Counted from the stretch's first letter, positions 1 to 11,031 are shown. The stretch is 64,000 nucleotides of DNA from Symbiodinium natans (GCA_905221605.1 CAJNDS010000020.1:1-64000), one strand, 5' to 3'. Program-made: numbers and translations. Notes: generated from the sequence alone by a model not told the origin.

Positions 1-140
1 GAGAGAGAGAGAGAGAGAGAGAGATAGAGAGAGCGAGCGAGAGAGAGAGAGAGAGAGAGAGTGCAAGAGAGAGAGAGAATGAAGGAACACAGAAAGCAAG
101 AAAGAAAGAAAGCCAGAAAGAACGAAGGAAAGAGAGAAGA
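1..140. repeat. GA / GAAA microsatellite
   Basis: Almost pure GA dinucleotide to about 80, then GAAA/GAAG-like purine repeat. Nothing coding is visible. Confidence 0.9.
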
Positions 141-346
141 CAGAGCTAGAATAAAATATGAGGCCTGGTAGAAGGGAACAGGGCGCGCTGGTTGCGCCTG
201 CGAATTGACCAGACCTTGACCTCGGATTAGCGTGCCACAACTCCACTGCTTGGACTGGTTTCTCAGATCCATGGCAGAGAAGTCAGACCGGCCAAGCCTG
301 AACTGCAAAACTACCGACTCAATCTCGAGCATTAGATCCAGCAGCA

Positions 347-830
347 TCATGTGGATATATATATATACAGATATATATATACATATATATATATCATATA
401 TCATCTATCATATACATAATATCTGTCTATATATATATATATAAGGCAAGCCATGTGTGCATGTACATGTGTTTCTTGTGCTCAGCTCACACCATGTCTG
501 CAGGACACATCTTCATGAACACGGTTGACTGCCAAAGACATGGACAGCAAGGCAGGCAAGGGGGGCGGGCACCTGCCAAGGATTTCTGCTTCTTGTACTC
601 GTGCTCAGTTGAAGTGGTAGCACCTGCATTCAAGGGAACACACAGACACACATGCACATCTACATATATATATATATATATATACAAGTATTGCATCGAT
701 CTCACACACTCTCTCTCTCTCTCACAATGGTCATGCACGACATATGATACATATATATATATATATATACATAAAGAATGAGCACACACATGGATCTGTA
801 CATGCATATATATATATATATATCAGCCAT
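347..830. repeat. TA-rich microsatellite cluster
   Basis: Several (TA)n runs (about 353-445, 660-685, 748-772, 805-825) and a CT run near 707-722 separate short mixed-sequence stretches. The reading frames across it consist of Tyr/Ile runs and are judged spurious. The runs resemble those that fill the introns of the minus-strand gene to the right. Confidence 0.85.
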
Positions 831-879
831 CTCTTGAAGTGGGTTCGTTCGATCCTGCTTTTGGCTTTGGGCTTGCTGT

Positions 880-1950
880 TTGCTGTCTCTGCAGTCTCTC
901 TTTGGCAAAGGCTTTGTGTCCCAAAAAATTGGTTTCCCAGAACAACTGGTTTTTAGGACATTCTGGTTTTTTTGTCCTTCGTTCCGTCTTGCTTCTGCTT
1001 TCTGGTTGTGGTCTTTGGGCAGGGCCTTTGCCTACCAAAAGAATGGTTTTCCGGAACAACTGGTTTTTCGGACATTCTGGTTTTTCTCTTCTTCGTTCTG
1101 TCTTGCTTTTGCTTTCTGGTTGTGGTCTTTGCGGTGTCTTTGGGAAGGGCTTTTGTGTAAAAAAATGGTTTTTCGGAACAACTGGTTTTTCGGACATTCT
1201 AGTTTTTTCTCTTCTTCGTTCTGTCTTGCTTTTGCTTTCTGGTTGTGGTCTTTGCGGTGTCTTTGGGAAGGGCTTTTGTGTAAAAAATGGTTTTTCGGAA
1301 AAACTGGTTTTTCGGACATTCTGGTTTTTCTCTCCTTCGTTCGGTCTTGCTTTTGCTTTCGGGTTGTGGTCTTTGCGGTGTCTTTGGAAAGGGCTTTTGC
1401 GTACCAAGAAAATGGTTTTCCAGAACAACTGGTTTTTCGGACATTCTGGTTTTTTTTTGTTCTCCTCGGTCTTGCTTTTGTTTTCTGGTTGTGGTCTTTT
1501 ATGGTGTCTTTGGACAGGCCTTTGCGTACCAAAAGAATGGTTTTCCGGAACAACTGGTTTTTCGGACATTCTGGTTTTTTTGTTCTCCTTCGTTCGGTCT
1601 TGCTTTTGCTTTCTGGTTGTGGTCTTTTGTGGTGTCTTTGGGAAGGGCTTTTGTGGAAAAAAATGGTTTTTCGGACATTCTGGTTTTTTCCTCCTTCGTC
1701 CAGTCTTGCTTTTGCTTTCGGGTTGTGGTCTTTGCGGTGTCTTTGGAAAAGAGTTTTGCGTACCAAGAAAATGGTTTTCCAGAACAATTGGTTTTTCGGA
1801 CATTCTGGTTTTTTGTTCTCCTTCGTTCGGTCTTGCTTTTGCTTTCTGGTTGTGGTCTTTTGTGGTGTCTTTGGAAGGGCTTTGGCACGAAAAGGATGGT
1901 TTTCTGGAACAATTGGTTTTTCAGCTGGGCTCTGGAAAATTGGTTTTAAG
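880..1950. repeat. Eight-unit 109-125 bp tandem repeat, open in several frames
   Basis: The marker GGACATTCT recurs at about 956, 1070, 1192, 1314, 1439, 1564, 1673 and 1798, giving spacings of 114, 122, 122, 125, 125, 109 and 125 bp. Each unit is T/G-rich on the plus strand. Frames stay open for more than 300 codons on both strands: plus 839-2206 and 880-2124; minus 823-1803 and 1032-2018. The minus frames give basic Lys/Pro/Arg-rich repeats (for example KSKTERRR and PECPKNQLF). Most spacings are not multiples of three, so each frame cycles through the unit's three phases. It may be the 3' part of the minus-strand gene or non-coding minisatellite DNA; I do not recognise a protein family. Confidence 0.8.
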
Positions 1951-2394
1951 GAAAACTGGTTTTCCAAGATTTTCTGCAGCTTCCTGGTCTCAAAACCCAA
2001 GAATAAAAATCTGCGCAATTCTGCGCTTTTTTTCTTGTTTTCTGCGCCTTTTTTCTTGTTTTCTGCGCTTTTCCGCGTCTCCTATTCGGGTGCTTTTTTT
2101 TCCGTTTTCGTATGTTTTTCTTGATAGCACGAAGATAAAGTTCTCTCACAACAGTGACATAGTTGCCATCAAGTGTCTTTGTGTGTTTTTTGACAAGGGC
2201 ATATAAAAAGATCATGACAGCGCAATGCATGTAGCTTCTTTCCATACACCAAAGGAAGTTCAGACTTGGTTGTACCAGATACCGCCTCTCACTATATATA
2301 CATAAAAGTATGGTGAAACTACCTCTTCTATCAATACATACATACAGATATATATGTATATATATATATATGAACATCACATGACATGATTGCA

Positions 2395-2490
2395 GGTCAG
2401 GGCTTGCGAAGACATGATCTTCTTGAAGTGCAGCACTTAGCAGCAATTTTCGGGCCATGAAGAAAAAGGCAGAAGTGGCGAATCCTCGTC
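2395..2490 (-). CDS. Candidate exon, product unknown
   Basis: The minus strand reads FATSAFFFMARKLLLSAALQ followed by EDHVFASPDLQ without stops before entering a TA microsatellite. It lies downstream of the methyltransferase-like gene on the same strand. It could be a UTR, a further exon or chance; no homology is recognised. Confidence 0.25.
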
Positions 2491-2620
2491 GTCGAATTAT
2501 CGAACATAATTCACATGCACTGTATAGACCTTGTCGGCAGCCAACCATGTGTTCCTCTTCGTCGAATTATGCAACATAATTAACATGCACTGCACGTACC
2601 CTTGTCAGCAGCCAACCATG
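2488..2620. repeat. Tandem duplication of about 66 bp
   Basis: The stretch with GTCGAATTAT, ACATAATT, ACATGCACTG, CTTGTC and CAGCCAACCATG occurs at about 2,491-2,549 and again at 2,558-2,620 with a few substitutions. Neither copy has an obvious role. Confidence 0.8.
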
Positions 2621-2635
2621 AGTGCTTGCAGCATG

Positions 2636-4750
2636 CTAATCCATGCCAAGCACAGATCTTATGGCAGGAGGGGCCACCAAGGATGACGATGCCCGAAGAT
2701 AGGCAACCACACTCTCCATGTCCGCGTCTTCCCAAAGGTCTTCATCGGCCTTCAGCACATGCAGCAGGTGTACCACATTGGCGCCCGCATCATCCTCGTG
2801 AGCAGGGCATAATATATATATATATATATAAATAAGATATATTTATATATATATATATTTATATATTTATATATCTATATATTTATATATTTATATATTT
2901 ATATATTTATATATTTATATATTTATATATTTATATATTTATATAAGCTATTACGCACTGCCAAGTGCCTCTAACAAATCAATTCATAATTACCAATAAC
3001 AGTACTGGTTGCCAGAAGCTCACCTGCCCCACTCGAAGACCTTTGATTCCCTCATGCATGTCTGGGATGAGCTCAGCTAACCGGTATCCGAATGCACAGG
3101 TGTATTGCCTCAGCAATCTTTGCACATCATTGCATGGTTCTGCCCTCAATGCAAGAGTCACCTGTCAGCTGAGGTGGGCTCTGGCTGGTTTTCAAGCGCT
3201 TCTTGTCCCCTGTCGAGCATTTTTTGCCACGGGAATCCACATGATATTTCGCGACAGGCACCTTGTTCTTCCGGCTCTCCTGAGCTGCATGTATATCTAT
3301 ATTTATATATATGTAAAAATAATCATTTACCCAGAGAAACCTGTTTATGTCAGTCTCTATCTATCCCTCTCTATCTTTCTCTCTCTTTATCTTTTTCTCT
3401 CTATCTCTCTGTCTCTCTCACTCTGTGTCTCTCTCTCTCTCTCTCTCTTTCTCACTATCTTTCGTCCTTTTCATGTCTGGCTCTATCTTTCTCTGTTTCT
3501 CTATCTCTTTCTATCTCTGTCCCTCCATCCATCTCTTTCTCTCTCTCTCTCTCTATCTTTTTCTTTCTCTTTATCTGTATCTTTCTCTTTCTCTTTCCCT
3601 CTTTCTCTCTCTCCCCCTTTCTCTGTCATGACAGATATCTTTGTTATATAATACTATACCCTGGTGTATACATGAGCCACAATCATCTGCATGCCATTTC
3701 TGCACATGCTTCATGAGGAATGGGTCCACGATTCAACAAACCAACATGCGAGGAATTCGACCACAAGCACGTTGGCTTCACACTTGCCGATCCATATGCT
3801 CCCATGGAGACTTTCTGCTTAAACACCTGGGGATATGGCTGTCTTGAAACATTGAAGAAGCTTGGGATGCATATACATATATATATATATGTATTTTAAC
3901 TCCACCAGGAAGGATAGAAAACTAACAAGGCTTGCCAGAAAGCAGAGACACGTAGCAAACATTCTCAACAAAGTGGCGCCAGCGCGGCAAGTCGCCGAAA
4001 CATGCACTGGACGGCTGCTCGATTATGAAGGTGTGTCCAAGAGACGCTGCCAAGTGTACCAACAGAATGACCCTCAGCAGGGAGCTGGGAGAACCACACA
4101 TGTCTCTAAGTCCGATAGTATATTAGATACAGTCACAACAGGAGACACCTCAGGTGTAGCAATCTTTGAAGTGACACACCTGTTGGCCATGCAATTCCCT
4201 CGCTGCACCCACTCTTTGTCACAAGCGCCCAAGGGCGCATACCAGCATCGTTGAGACCCGCTGCTGCTCATCCACGAGAAGCTGCTGCAATCAGGAGCCA
4301 TGAGCAAGACACTTTGGGGGCAAAGCCGAAGGACAGAAAGAAGGGCTAGCCTCAGGGACCCAGAGCTGGCACATGTAAGCTTTGCTGCAAAAATGAACAT
4401 AAATACATATATAGAAGTAAATCCATAAAGGGAGAGATGTGTATATATATATATAGATATATACATATATCTATATATATATATGTATATACCTATCTAT
4501 CTATCTATCTATCTATATACATATATATATATATACATATATATGCATATCCTTCTCACCATTTACATAGGACATGTAATTCGCAAGGCACGCATAGCCA
4601 GGAGCTGTGAGGAAGTTTTGACAGACTCCACCATAATAGTTCTTGTCGAGCTTAAAGGCAGGGAAGCCAGACAGCTTCACAGCAAATGTGACATTGGCTG
4701 CTCCAGCGAAGCATTCCCCAAACCTGTATGCCTCAGCTGCCATGTCCAAG
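2636..4750 (-). CDS. DNA-methyltransferase-like gene, seven exons
   Basis: Proposed exons in transcription order are 4750-4567, 4379-4180, 4072-3952, 3814-3688, 3284-3182, 3108-3024 and 2794-2636; the joins keep frame. Exon 1 has FGECFAGAANVTFAVKLSGF, like motif I (FAG) of C5-cytosine methyltransferases. Exon 2 has LRLALLSVLRL and MAPDCSSFSWMSSSGSQR, where PDCSSFS sits like the catalytic P-C motif. Exon 3 has LVHLAASLGHTFIIEQPSS, where EQP sits like the E-N motif. Exon 4 has VSMGAYGSASVKPTCLWSNS. The last exon has WEDADMESVVAYLR and runs to a TAG at 2636-2638. The exon 2/3 join makes NCMANR-VILLVHL; the exon 3/4 join makes VENVCY-KVSMGAYG. The domain order matches a gene type common in dinoflagellate genomes whose function is, to my knowledge, unproven. 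The N terminus probably lies in exons further right. Introns hold TA microsatellites. Confidence 0.65.
2815..2945. repeat. TATATATTTA tandem repeat
   Basis: A pure A/T tract of roughly ten-base units (TATATATTTA) lies in the intron between the exons ending at 3024 and starting at 2794. Confidence 0.9.
3109..3181 (-). other. 73-nt intron with probable GA-AG ends
   Basis: Joining the exon ending AAAACCAGCCA to the exon starting GCAATACACC gives LKTSQQYTCAFGYRLAEL in frame; the intron then starts GAGCCC and ends GCTGAG. Without splicing, stops close the frames. Noncanonical GC and GA donors are established for dinoflagellates. A different pairing around the repeated CAG is possible. Confidence 0.45.
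3345..3630. repeat. 286-bp polypyrimidine tract (CT/CTTT)
   Basis: Nearly every base on the plus strand is C or T (TCTC, TTTCTC, TATCTC), so the minus-strand transcript has a polypurine tract here. The Ser/Leu-rich frames across it are artefacts of composition. It lies inside an intron of the methyltransferase-like gene. Confidence 0.9.
4440..4553. repeat. TA and CTAT microsatellite
   Basis: TA runs, a (CTAT)n run at about 4,493-4,516 and TATACATA runs lie in the first intron of the methyltransferase-like gene. Confidence 0.9.
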
Positions 4751-4983
4751 CTATATATACATATAAATCTAAGGAAACAAATACATACACCCCAGCAGAA
4801 TCCAGACAAGCCAATGCATCGTTTGAGTCCCAACGGCAAATTCCTTGTCTACTCTGTCATTGAAGACAAGGAATATGAGAGCGACGCAAAGTACCTTGCA
4901 TGCATGCACACACATGTGCAACAACACATCGACTCGACACACTCTACATATGTTACTGTCTGATTACACAATCCCACACAAAC

Positions 4984-5098
4984 CCTATCCCAGAGAAACC
5001 TTGCAGACAGCTGCAGCCGGAAGTCATAAGGAACTCCAGCATGGAAAAGCCGTCGCAGAAGCAAGTCCACACCCCATTCGCCCATGGCAGCACAAGCA
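4984..5098 (-). CDS. Candidate exon upstream of the methyltransferase-like domain
   Basis: The minus strand reads MGEWGVDLLLRRLFHAGVPY, DFRLQLSARFLWDR and then GTTTGTGTGG, a usable donor. It sits directly upstream of the FAG exon on the same strand and could be part of the same gene, but its phase does not obviously match the next exon, so an exon may lie between. Confidence 0.35.
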
Positions 5099-5654
5099 AG
5101 TGTAAAAAACTATACGCAGGTGTGGTATGTAGAGAAAGATAAAGAGGCAGAGATGTGTGCATGGGTGTCTGTGTCCTGGCACATGATAATACATCCTGAC
5201 ACATACAATTCTACATGTATATTTACATAAACACATATATATATACATATATATCTATATGTATTTTAAAGGTTGACATACAGGGTCAGTTTCATATGGT
5301 CACATTATTTAGCATGCGACTACAGCACCTGCCCACTGCAGCGGTTGCACTAGACTGACTCACACACACACACACACACACCCATGCACCTATTCTGCAT
5401 CCAGCATTATCCCTGTGCACCTGATTCATCAGTCGGATGGCTTCTTGAACCTTGGACAAAGCTGAAACATGCTCCTAAGCACAAGTGGTTTCACTCTCAC
5501 ACATGTTTTGCACTTTACGCAGAATTATATACTGCTGCTTCACTTTGGCACTTTACATATCCCCTGAGCAGAAACATGGCACAGCAGCTGCTGGGCGCCG
5601 GACCAGACGAATCGGGAACACTTGCTTGTCTGCGGAGGTAACCTGCACATAAAT
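5099..5654. other. No supported gene; microsatellites
   Basis: Contains TATATACATA runs near 5,235-5,262, a (CA)n run at about 5,362-5,382 and mixed sequence with short frames only. No coding segment can be argued on either strand. Confidence 0.5.
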
Positions 5655-5817
5655 GGTTGCTGCCCCCCCCCACCCCCTCCACCCTCCCCCCATTCCACCC
5701 TCCCCCCCTGCCCCCCCCCCCCTCCCCCCACCCCCCCCCCCTCTTTTCTTTTTTCCCCCCCCTTTTTTTTTTTTTTCCCCCCCCCCCTCACCCCCTCCCC
5801 TCCCCCCCCCTCCCCCC

Positions 5818-5848
<31 letters not shown>

Positions 5849-6050
5849 CCATCCCCCCCCCCCCCCCAAACCCTCCCAGCAGGCTGTAGCTTGGTTTTGG
5901 GCTTTCGGAATATAGGGTTTATATGGGGTTTAGGGTTTCAGGTTGAAGGCTTTACGGTTTAGGATCTATGTAGGGTTTAGGCCTTTATAGGGTTACAGGG
6001 TCAGGGATTAAGGTTTAGGGGGTTTATGGGGGGGGGGGGGCATAGACAAT
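5655..6050. repeat. C-rich tract followed by degenerate TTTAGGG repeats
   Basis: 5,660-5,875 is almost pure C with T interruptions; 5,895-6,040 contains scattered GGTTTAGG, GGTTTAGGG and a G run. The same pairing of a C run with degenerate telomere-like repeat recurs at 7,715-7,920, so the repeat type of the 49 kb block also occurs, decayed, inside introns of the minus-strand gene. Pro- or Gly-rich frames here are spurious. Confidence 0.8.
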
Positions 6051-6189
6051 GAGGGGGTGCATGGATAGAGAGCAGACAACGTTTTGGATAGAATATTCAT
6101 GCAGCTTCACAACCTTTGTACATATATATATACATATATGTATATATAAATATGTCTTTGCAGATAATGACAAGAAGGTGGGCGTTTAG

Positions 6190-6480
6190 ATACCATTCAT
6201 GCAGCTTCACAACATGGAAAGGCTCCATCACATGTGCAGCAGCAACAGGCCTGCTTCATCATCACATACACCACGCAGAAGGCGCTTGTTGCCACGGGGC
6301 ATACAGGCCTCGAGTTGCACCAGGAAGCACTGCATATACCAGCTGTTTTAAATGCAGCACCAAAGCAGTCGAAGCAGAACACATTACCAATTTCACACTT
6401 TGCGCACAGTCTGACGGGGAAGAGCCTTTGGCACCTAAAGCTTGCAATGCAAACTCCCATGAACCAGTCAGCAGCACTTG
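6190..6480. other. Possible exon region, strand and frame unresolved
   Basis: Open on the plus strand (Gln/His-rich, 6,234-6,728) and in two minus frames, one Cys-rich with CAKCEIGNVFCFDCFG. Neighbouring exons are on the minus strand, so minus is more likely. No family is recognised. Confidence 0.3.
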
Positions 6481-6499
6481 GCGACTGGCTCTATAGCAG

Positions 6500-6610
6500 C
6501 AGGATACCTAAAGAGCCTTGTCGGCGACTGGCATGTGCAGCCAAAATTGACATGGCTCCCACCCACTGCCCCACACGCCACAGCAAACGCAAGCTACAGC
6601 CACACATCTA
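6500..6610 (-). CDS. Candidate exon, product unknown
   Basis: The minus strand reads SLRLLWRVGQWVGAMSILAA and HASRRQGSLG without stop, with plausible exon composition and the same strand as its neighbours. Splice sites are not certain. Confidence 0.3.
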
Positions 6611-6907
6611 TAGTGCGCAACACCTCCCCTGGATCCACAGTTCTTGCAGACTGACGATCATGTCTACACAGCTTGCACAGACCAAGATGTGTATATATAT
6701 ATGTACATATGTATATATATATATATGAACTAAAATATTTACACATGGGTGCGTCTCGGTACAATTGTACACATCTACACATGAATTTCCATCATATACC
6801 ACCACGCAGGCATGTAGATCCCAGGCACATGTAAACAACAGTCACACATATGGATGATCAAAGATGCAAAATGCATCATCTACCAGCCAGCCATGTCTCC
6901 AACTCAC

Positions 6908-7011
6908 GGCCAATGAGCGCCATGCCGCTCATACAGCTCATCACGGACACCGAAGATCCTGTTGCGATACGTTTCCTGCTGCACAGGCACTCCACGGTCG
7001 CAGGCTTCTGC
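6908..7011 (-). CDS. Candidate exon, product unknown
   Basis: Follows an acceptor TTCTCTCAG and reads EACDRGVPVQQETYRNRIFG, VRDELYERHGAHWP, ending at a strong donor GTGAGT. A second frame is open too, but this one uses both splice signals. The exon at 7,061-7,245 lies immediately upstream. Confidence 0.45.
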
Positions 7012-7060
7012 CTGAGAGAAGCATATGCATTCACAAAACCAGCCCTCAAGGACACAAGCC

Positions 7061-7245
7061 CCTGGCAATTCCAGCAATCAGCCGAGACGCAACTTCATTG
7101 GCAACCATGATGCCAACCCTCATGTTGGTGAAGTGCATGGACCATACCATCGGGCCATTCTTGCGACGCACACTGACAATGTCACGGGTCCAGTAGACCT
7201 CAATCCTGTGATCAACTCCATGCTCAATCAGCCTCAAGATCTTCT
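7061..7245 (-). CDS. Candidate exon, product unknown
   Basis: Begins after the acceptor CAACTGCAG and reads KILRLIEHGVDHRIEVYWTR, then DIVSVRRKNGPMVWSMHFTN, then MRVGIMVANEVASRLIAGIA. It is coding-like, with helical amphipathic stretches. The donor near 7,061 is unclear and may be GC. No family is recognised. Confidence 0.45.
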
Positions 7246-7479
7246 CTGCAGTTGCAATCCACACAACCACACAGCATACATGTACTGCGCCACGCACGGG
7301 AACAATCACCATTTTTTCATACGATACAGGCATATACATATATATATATATACATATATACATCGAGTATCATGATACTTTTTGAAATACATATCATTTT
7401 CTTTCGTAAGCATGTGCACATTTAGGCGCAGATATTTATAGTAGAAACAAGAATGTATCTGTAAGTGCATATGTACATA

Positions 7480-7975
7480 TGCATGTATGTATGTGTGTAT
7501 GTATGTATGTATTTGTACGTATGTGTGTGCGCATGTTTCTGTGTATAGATCAAATTCACCACATATTTATGTACACAGAAGGGCATCTTCTAGACAACAA
7601 ATCTCGAATGAGCTGACATATGTCTATAATATATATATATATATACATGGTTGTGTAGTTCTCCAACACACCTGCCCAATGTCTATGCTTCCGCCCCAGC
7701 ACAGCCACATTTCCCCCATTCCCCCCCTCACACCCCCTCACACCCCCTGCCCCCCCCCCCCCCCCCCCCCCCCTCCCCTCTGTGTGGTGGTGTGGGCATG
7801 GGTTGGCTTCATAGGGTTTGCAGTTGTAAGGCTTTGGGTTTTCCAGGGTTCTATAAAAGGGGTGAAGGGGGTAAAGGGGCAGGGAGAAACCAAGGGGGTG
7901 GGGGGGAGGGGTGGGGGTGACACGGTTACAAATAGATATAGATAGATATATATATATATATACATATGTATATAT
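7480..7975. repeat. GTAT microsatellite, C run and G-rich degenerate repeat
   Basis: (GTAT)n at about 7,480-7,512, TA run at about 7,630-7,647, C run at about 7,748-7,772 followed by G-rich degener­ate GGGTTT-like sequence to 7,920, then TAGATA/TA repeats. This is intron-like filler between minus-strand exons. Gly- or Pro-rich frames here are spurious. Confidence 0.8.
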
Positions 7976-8286
7976 ACATTTATACACATACTTGTATGTG
8001 TATAGCTGATGCAGCTTTTGTGCTTACTGTGCGATAGATACTCCTGTCTGATCATCATATATGTACTATATATACATATACAAGGTACACATGTATCTAA
8101 AGAGTCTAAGTAAGGCCTGAAATGCTCATGGCTCATGATATATATATATATATGCATTATTTGACAACATATATATTTGTATGCACACAAAAACAATCTA
8201 AAAGCTCAACTCACAAAGCACACACACACACACTTTCTCAGTCAAATCACAGGAAGCAAGCAGTTCACACAGTTCTGCCAAGTCAC

Positions 8287-9464
8287 TCCTTGCAAAGCTT
8301 GCGGTCATGAGGGCCCAGGCCTCGGGCAATCTGCGGATTCGCCTTTGCCTTCGCCACAGGCGCTGTGGCAGCCTCACTGGCCACAGAGATAGGCAGCGCA
8401 GCCACAGGCTCAGAGCCCACATCAGCCATAACATCTTCACTCTCATGGGCCACACTGGCCTCACTGGCACCAGCCCCAACAGCTTCACCGATCAGCTCAG
8501 CTGCTGCTGCTGCTGCTTTGGCTTTGGCCTTTCCACGTGCCTTTGCCTTGGCTTTGGCCTTCCCTTTTGGCAGGGCATCTGTGTTGATCCGGGCTTTCTT
8601 TGCTGGGCGGGGAACAGTGGCCTCCTCACCATCACTGGCCCCAGGCTCCCCACGATTGGGGTTCGAAGCCTTTGCATAGGCCACCTCCACCGGGGTCTCT
8701 TCAGGCCTCACAGCCGTACTTGGTTGCGGGGTTGTGCATTCAGCGCCCACCTCTGGGGCTTGCTTGGCAGCCTGACCTCTCCCCCGCCCTCGGCCCCGGC
8801 CCCTGCCGCCACGCTTCTCCTTTTCCTCCGCCTGCTTCACTGCACGCAGATTCACCTGCTCTCTGTGGGAAAACGCTGGGCCTTCATCCTCATCAACCAA
8901 CAAATCGCCGGCACCTGAGGCCACACCCTCCATGGAGGCCACTCGATCTGGAGCAGCACCTGATGCAAGGGCAACATTCGAGGCCACCTCGACTGAGGCC
9001 ATTGGTCCAACCATTGGCTCCAGGGCAACACCTGAGGCCACACACTCCACTGGCACCAGAGGCTTTGTCGCCACAACATCAGGATGAAGTCCCTGAAGAT
9101 CAGCAGACTCAGAGTCAGCAGCAGCCATGGCCATGCATTCGATTTCAGGCCTGGCACCATCTGGGCCTTCCACCTGCTTGGCATTGCACTGCATCAAATC
9201 GAACTCAGCATCAAAGCAGCCACGCAGCGAGCGGCAGGCTGAACTCATTGGAACAGGCGACAGATCCTTGCCCCCAGCTTTCATGACCATGTCCTCATCC
9301 CAGAACTCTGTGCGGTCCCCCCCACTTGGCTGCTCAACTTGCGTGTCAGCCCAGGCCAGGTGAGCACAGTCATCACCATTTGCTGCAGCGTGGGCATCCT
9401 CAGAACAGTCCGACCCATTCCACCGCGATCCATTCCATCGCGACGGGGTGGTTGGCAGCCTAAG
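8287..9464 (-). CDS. Long exon coding a low-complexity Lys/Ala/Arg-rich region
   Basis: One minus frame is open for 392 codons, from an acceptor TTGTCAG at 9,465 to a donor GTGACT at 8,286; unspliced, the frame stops immediately after. It starts LRLPTTPSRWNGSRWNGSD, continues through an acidic part (TEFWDEDM) and Ala/Val-rich repeats (VASGVALEP, VASNVALASG), then GGRGRGRGRGRGQAAK and KGKAKAKAKARGKAKAK, and ends GLGPHDRKLCK. It looks like an intrinsically disordered, possibly nucleic-acid-binding region; basic K-A repeats are frequent in dinoflagellate proteins. Shorter frames on the opposite strand are shadows. It probably belongs to the same minus-strand transcription unit as the methyltransferase-like exons, but this is not proven. 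Confidence 0.6.
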
Positions 9465-9594
9465 CTGACAACCGAAAGCACTGAATTTGTTCGGCCAAAC
9501 AAATCAACGACAATCGTGCAGCCATGAATCTCAGATTTCTCTGGGGAATCTGGGATGACGACACAGCTTGGAAATGCCTGCTACAAACCAACAC

Positions 9595-9650
9595 ACACAG
9601 TACACACACACACACACACACGAGAGAGAGAGAGAGAGAGAGAGAGAGCA
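9595..9650. repeat. (AC)n-(GA)n compound microsatellite
   Basis: About 25 bases of AC followed directly by about 30 bases of GA, in the intron next to the 9,716-9,800 exon. Confidence 0.95.
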
Positions 9651-9715
9651 GGATACACAAAAACAAGAAAACACAAATCGAACAGACTATATCGACATGG
9701 GCCCTGCAGCCCTAC

Positions 9716-9800
9716 CTCACTTTCGGATCCATCCAGCAGACGGCTGCGCGCCAACACCTCCTTTTCACCATGGAAGCACACGACATCTCTCTCCAGAGTT
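9716..9800 (-). CDS. Candidate exon, product unknown
   Basis: Acceptor TTCTGGAG, then TLERDVVCFHGEKEVLARSR and LLDGSESE, then donor GTAGGG. Length and signals fit an internal exon upstream of the long low-complexity exon. No family is recognised. Confidence 0.45.
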
Positions 9801-9990
9801 CTCCAGAACAGAAGCAACATAAAACACCAACAATCTACAATACAACCTGATAGTTTGGACATGACACCTCAGCTTGGTCTGCACTCATCGGACACGTGTC
9901 CACATTGTCTGCGCATCCCCAAAGCAGCCTGCGACACAGCACTTCAGCACAGAACCCCCTGCATGGCTAATGATATATGCGTATATACAC

Positions 9991-10048
9991 AGCGGAGCAA
10001 AAGCCTTTGTTGACTCTCCCTGATCTTGTTGAGCAAGAGCTGCTTCAC
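9991..10048 (-). CDS. Candidate exon, product unknown
   Basis: After GAGGAG the minus strand reads VKQLLLNKIRESQQRLLLR and reaches a donor GTGTATAT. The segment is strongly helical. A second frame (ESGGGEAALAQQDQGEST) is also open, so frame choice is uncertain. Confidence 0.35.
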
Positions 10049-10288
10049 CTCCTCCACTCTCGAGCTTCCTCAAATGAATTCATGAACTATTAAGAGAGGA
10101 CATATACTGTCTACAGATACAATCTCTCTCTCTGTATATATGTATATGCAGTCGTTCTTATATAGATTATATACATATATAGTATTTCAACACATATATA
10201 ATTAAGCTGCGATGGCACTTTTCACACTCAGACGTATGTATAATATAAATAAATATATATATATATATCTATCTATTGGAGAGAGAAT

Positions 10289-10307
10289 ACACACACACAC
10301 ACGCAAA

Positions 10308-10343
<36 letters not shown>

Positions 10344-10345
10344 GA
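10289..10345. repeat. (CA)n microsatellite
   Basis: Interrupted CA/CG repeat on the plus strand, in an intron of the minus-strand exon series. Confidence 0.95.
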
Positions 10346-10409
10346 CACATATTTCCACAAACATGTGCATGTCTGGGTACCTGGCACCTGCACATGTGTG
10401 TCTATACAC

Positions 10410-10493
10410 CTGCACACATGTCGTTTTGTTTGCTGTGGGCTCCTGCATTCGCACGACGACTCTTATGCCACTGCACAGCAGGGTGTATCCCAC
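10410..10493 (-). CDS. Candidate 84-bp exon, product unknown
   Basis: Acceptor TGTGACAG, then GYTLLCSGIRVVVRMQEPTA and NKTTCVQ, then donor GTGTATAG. Both splice signals are good. No family is recognised. Confidence 0.4.
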
Positions 10494-11031
10494 CTGTCAC
10501 ACACACATGTGTGTATATATATATACATATATATGATTTATATTTATAGATACACCTGCCTGAGAAACATGTGTTTGTGTATGTATATATATATATATAT
10601 GTATGTATGCACATTGTTTTACCTGTAAGTAGCACACGCTGCAAGACACCAACCTGTTTGCACACATGAATGATGCATGCATGTGTATAGAGAGAGAGAG
10701 ATGTGTAAGGTTTGACATCATGTACTGCAATGTATACATGTCACACACTGGAATGCAGTGTACATATGTGTGTCTGTGCATGTCTGCACACTTCTGACCT
10801 ATCGGTTTTTTCAACAACATGCAGTGAATATGGGTCATGCACATGCCACTCAACATCAACCATGCACCGACAAGTCTGCGCAATGCAAACATGACACCTG
10901 CAGCAACACTGGGAGGCACAGCTGGACTTGCATCTTCTTGGATGCACTTTGGTGGGCATCATGTTGTTGCCACACACCGACTTCCAGGTCATAGTAGTGG
11001 CCTTCCCGCGCAGCACACATGAGACTCTCAC

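Noticed and set aside
3105..3716. Leu/Ser-rich plus-strand frames of up to 228 codons
   Set aside because: They read through a CT microsatellite and overlap well-supported minus-strand exons.
5540..5962. Gly-rich and Pro-rich reading frames of about 100 codons
   Set aside because: They arise from a C-rich tract on one strand and its complement; there are no motifs and no plausible splice context.
8307..9286. Plus-strand frames of 203 and 228 codons
   Set aside because: They lie opposite the 392-codon minus frame, whose K/A/R-rich composition, splice signals and strand agree with its neighbours.
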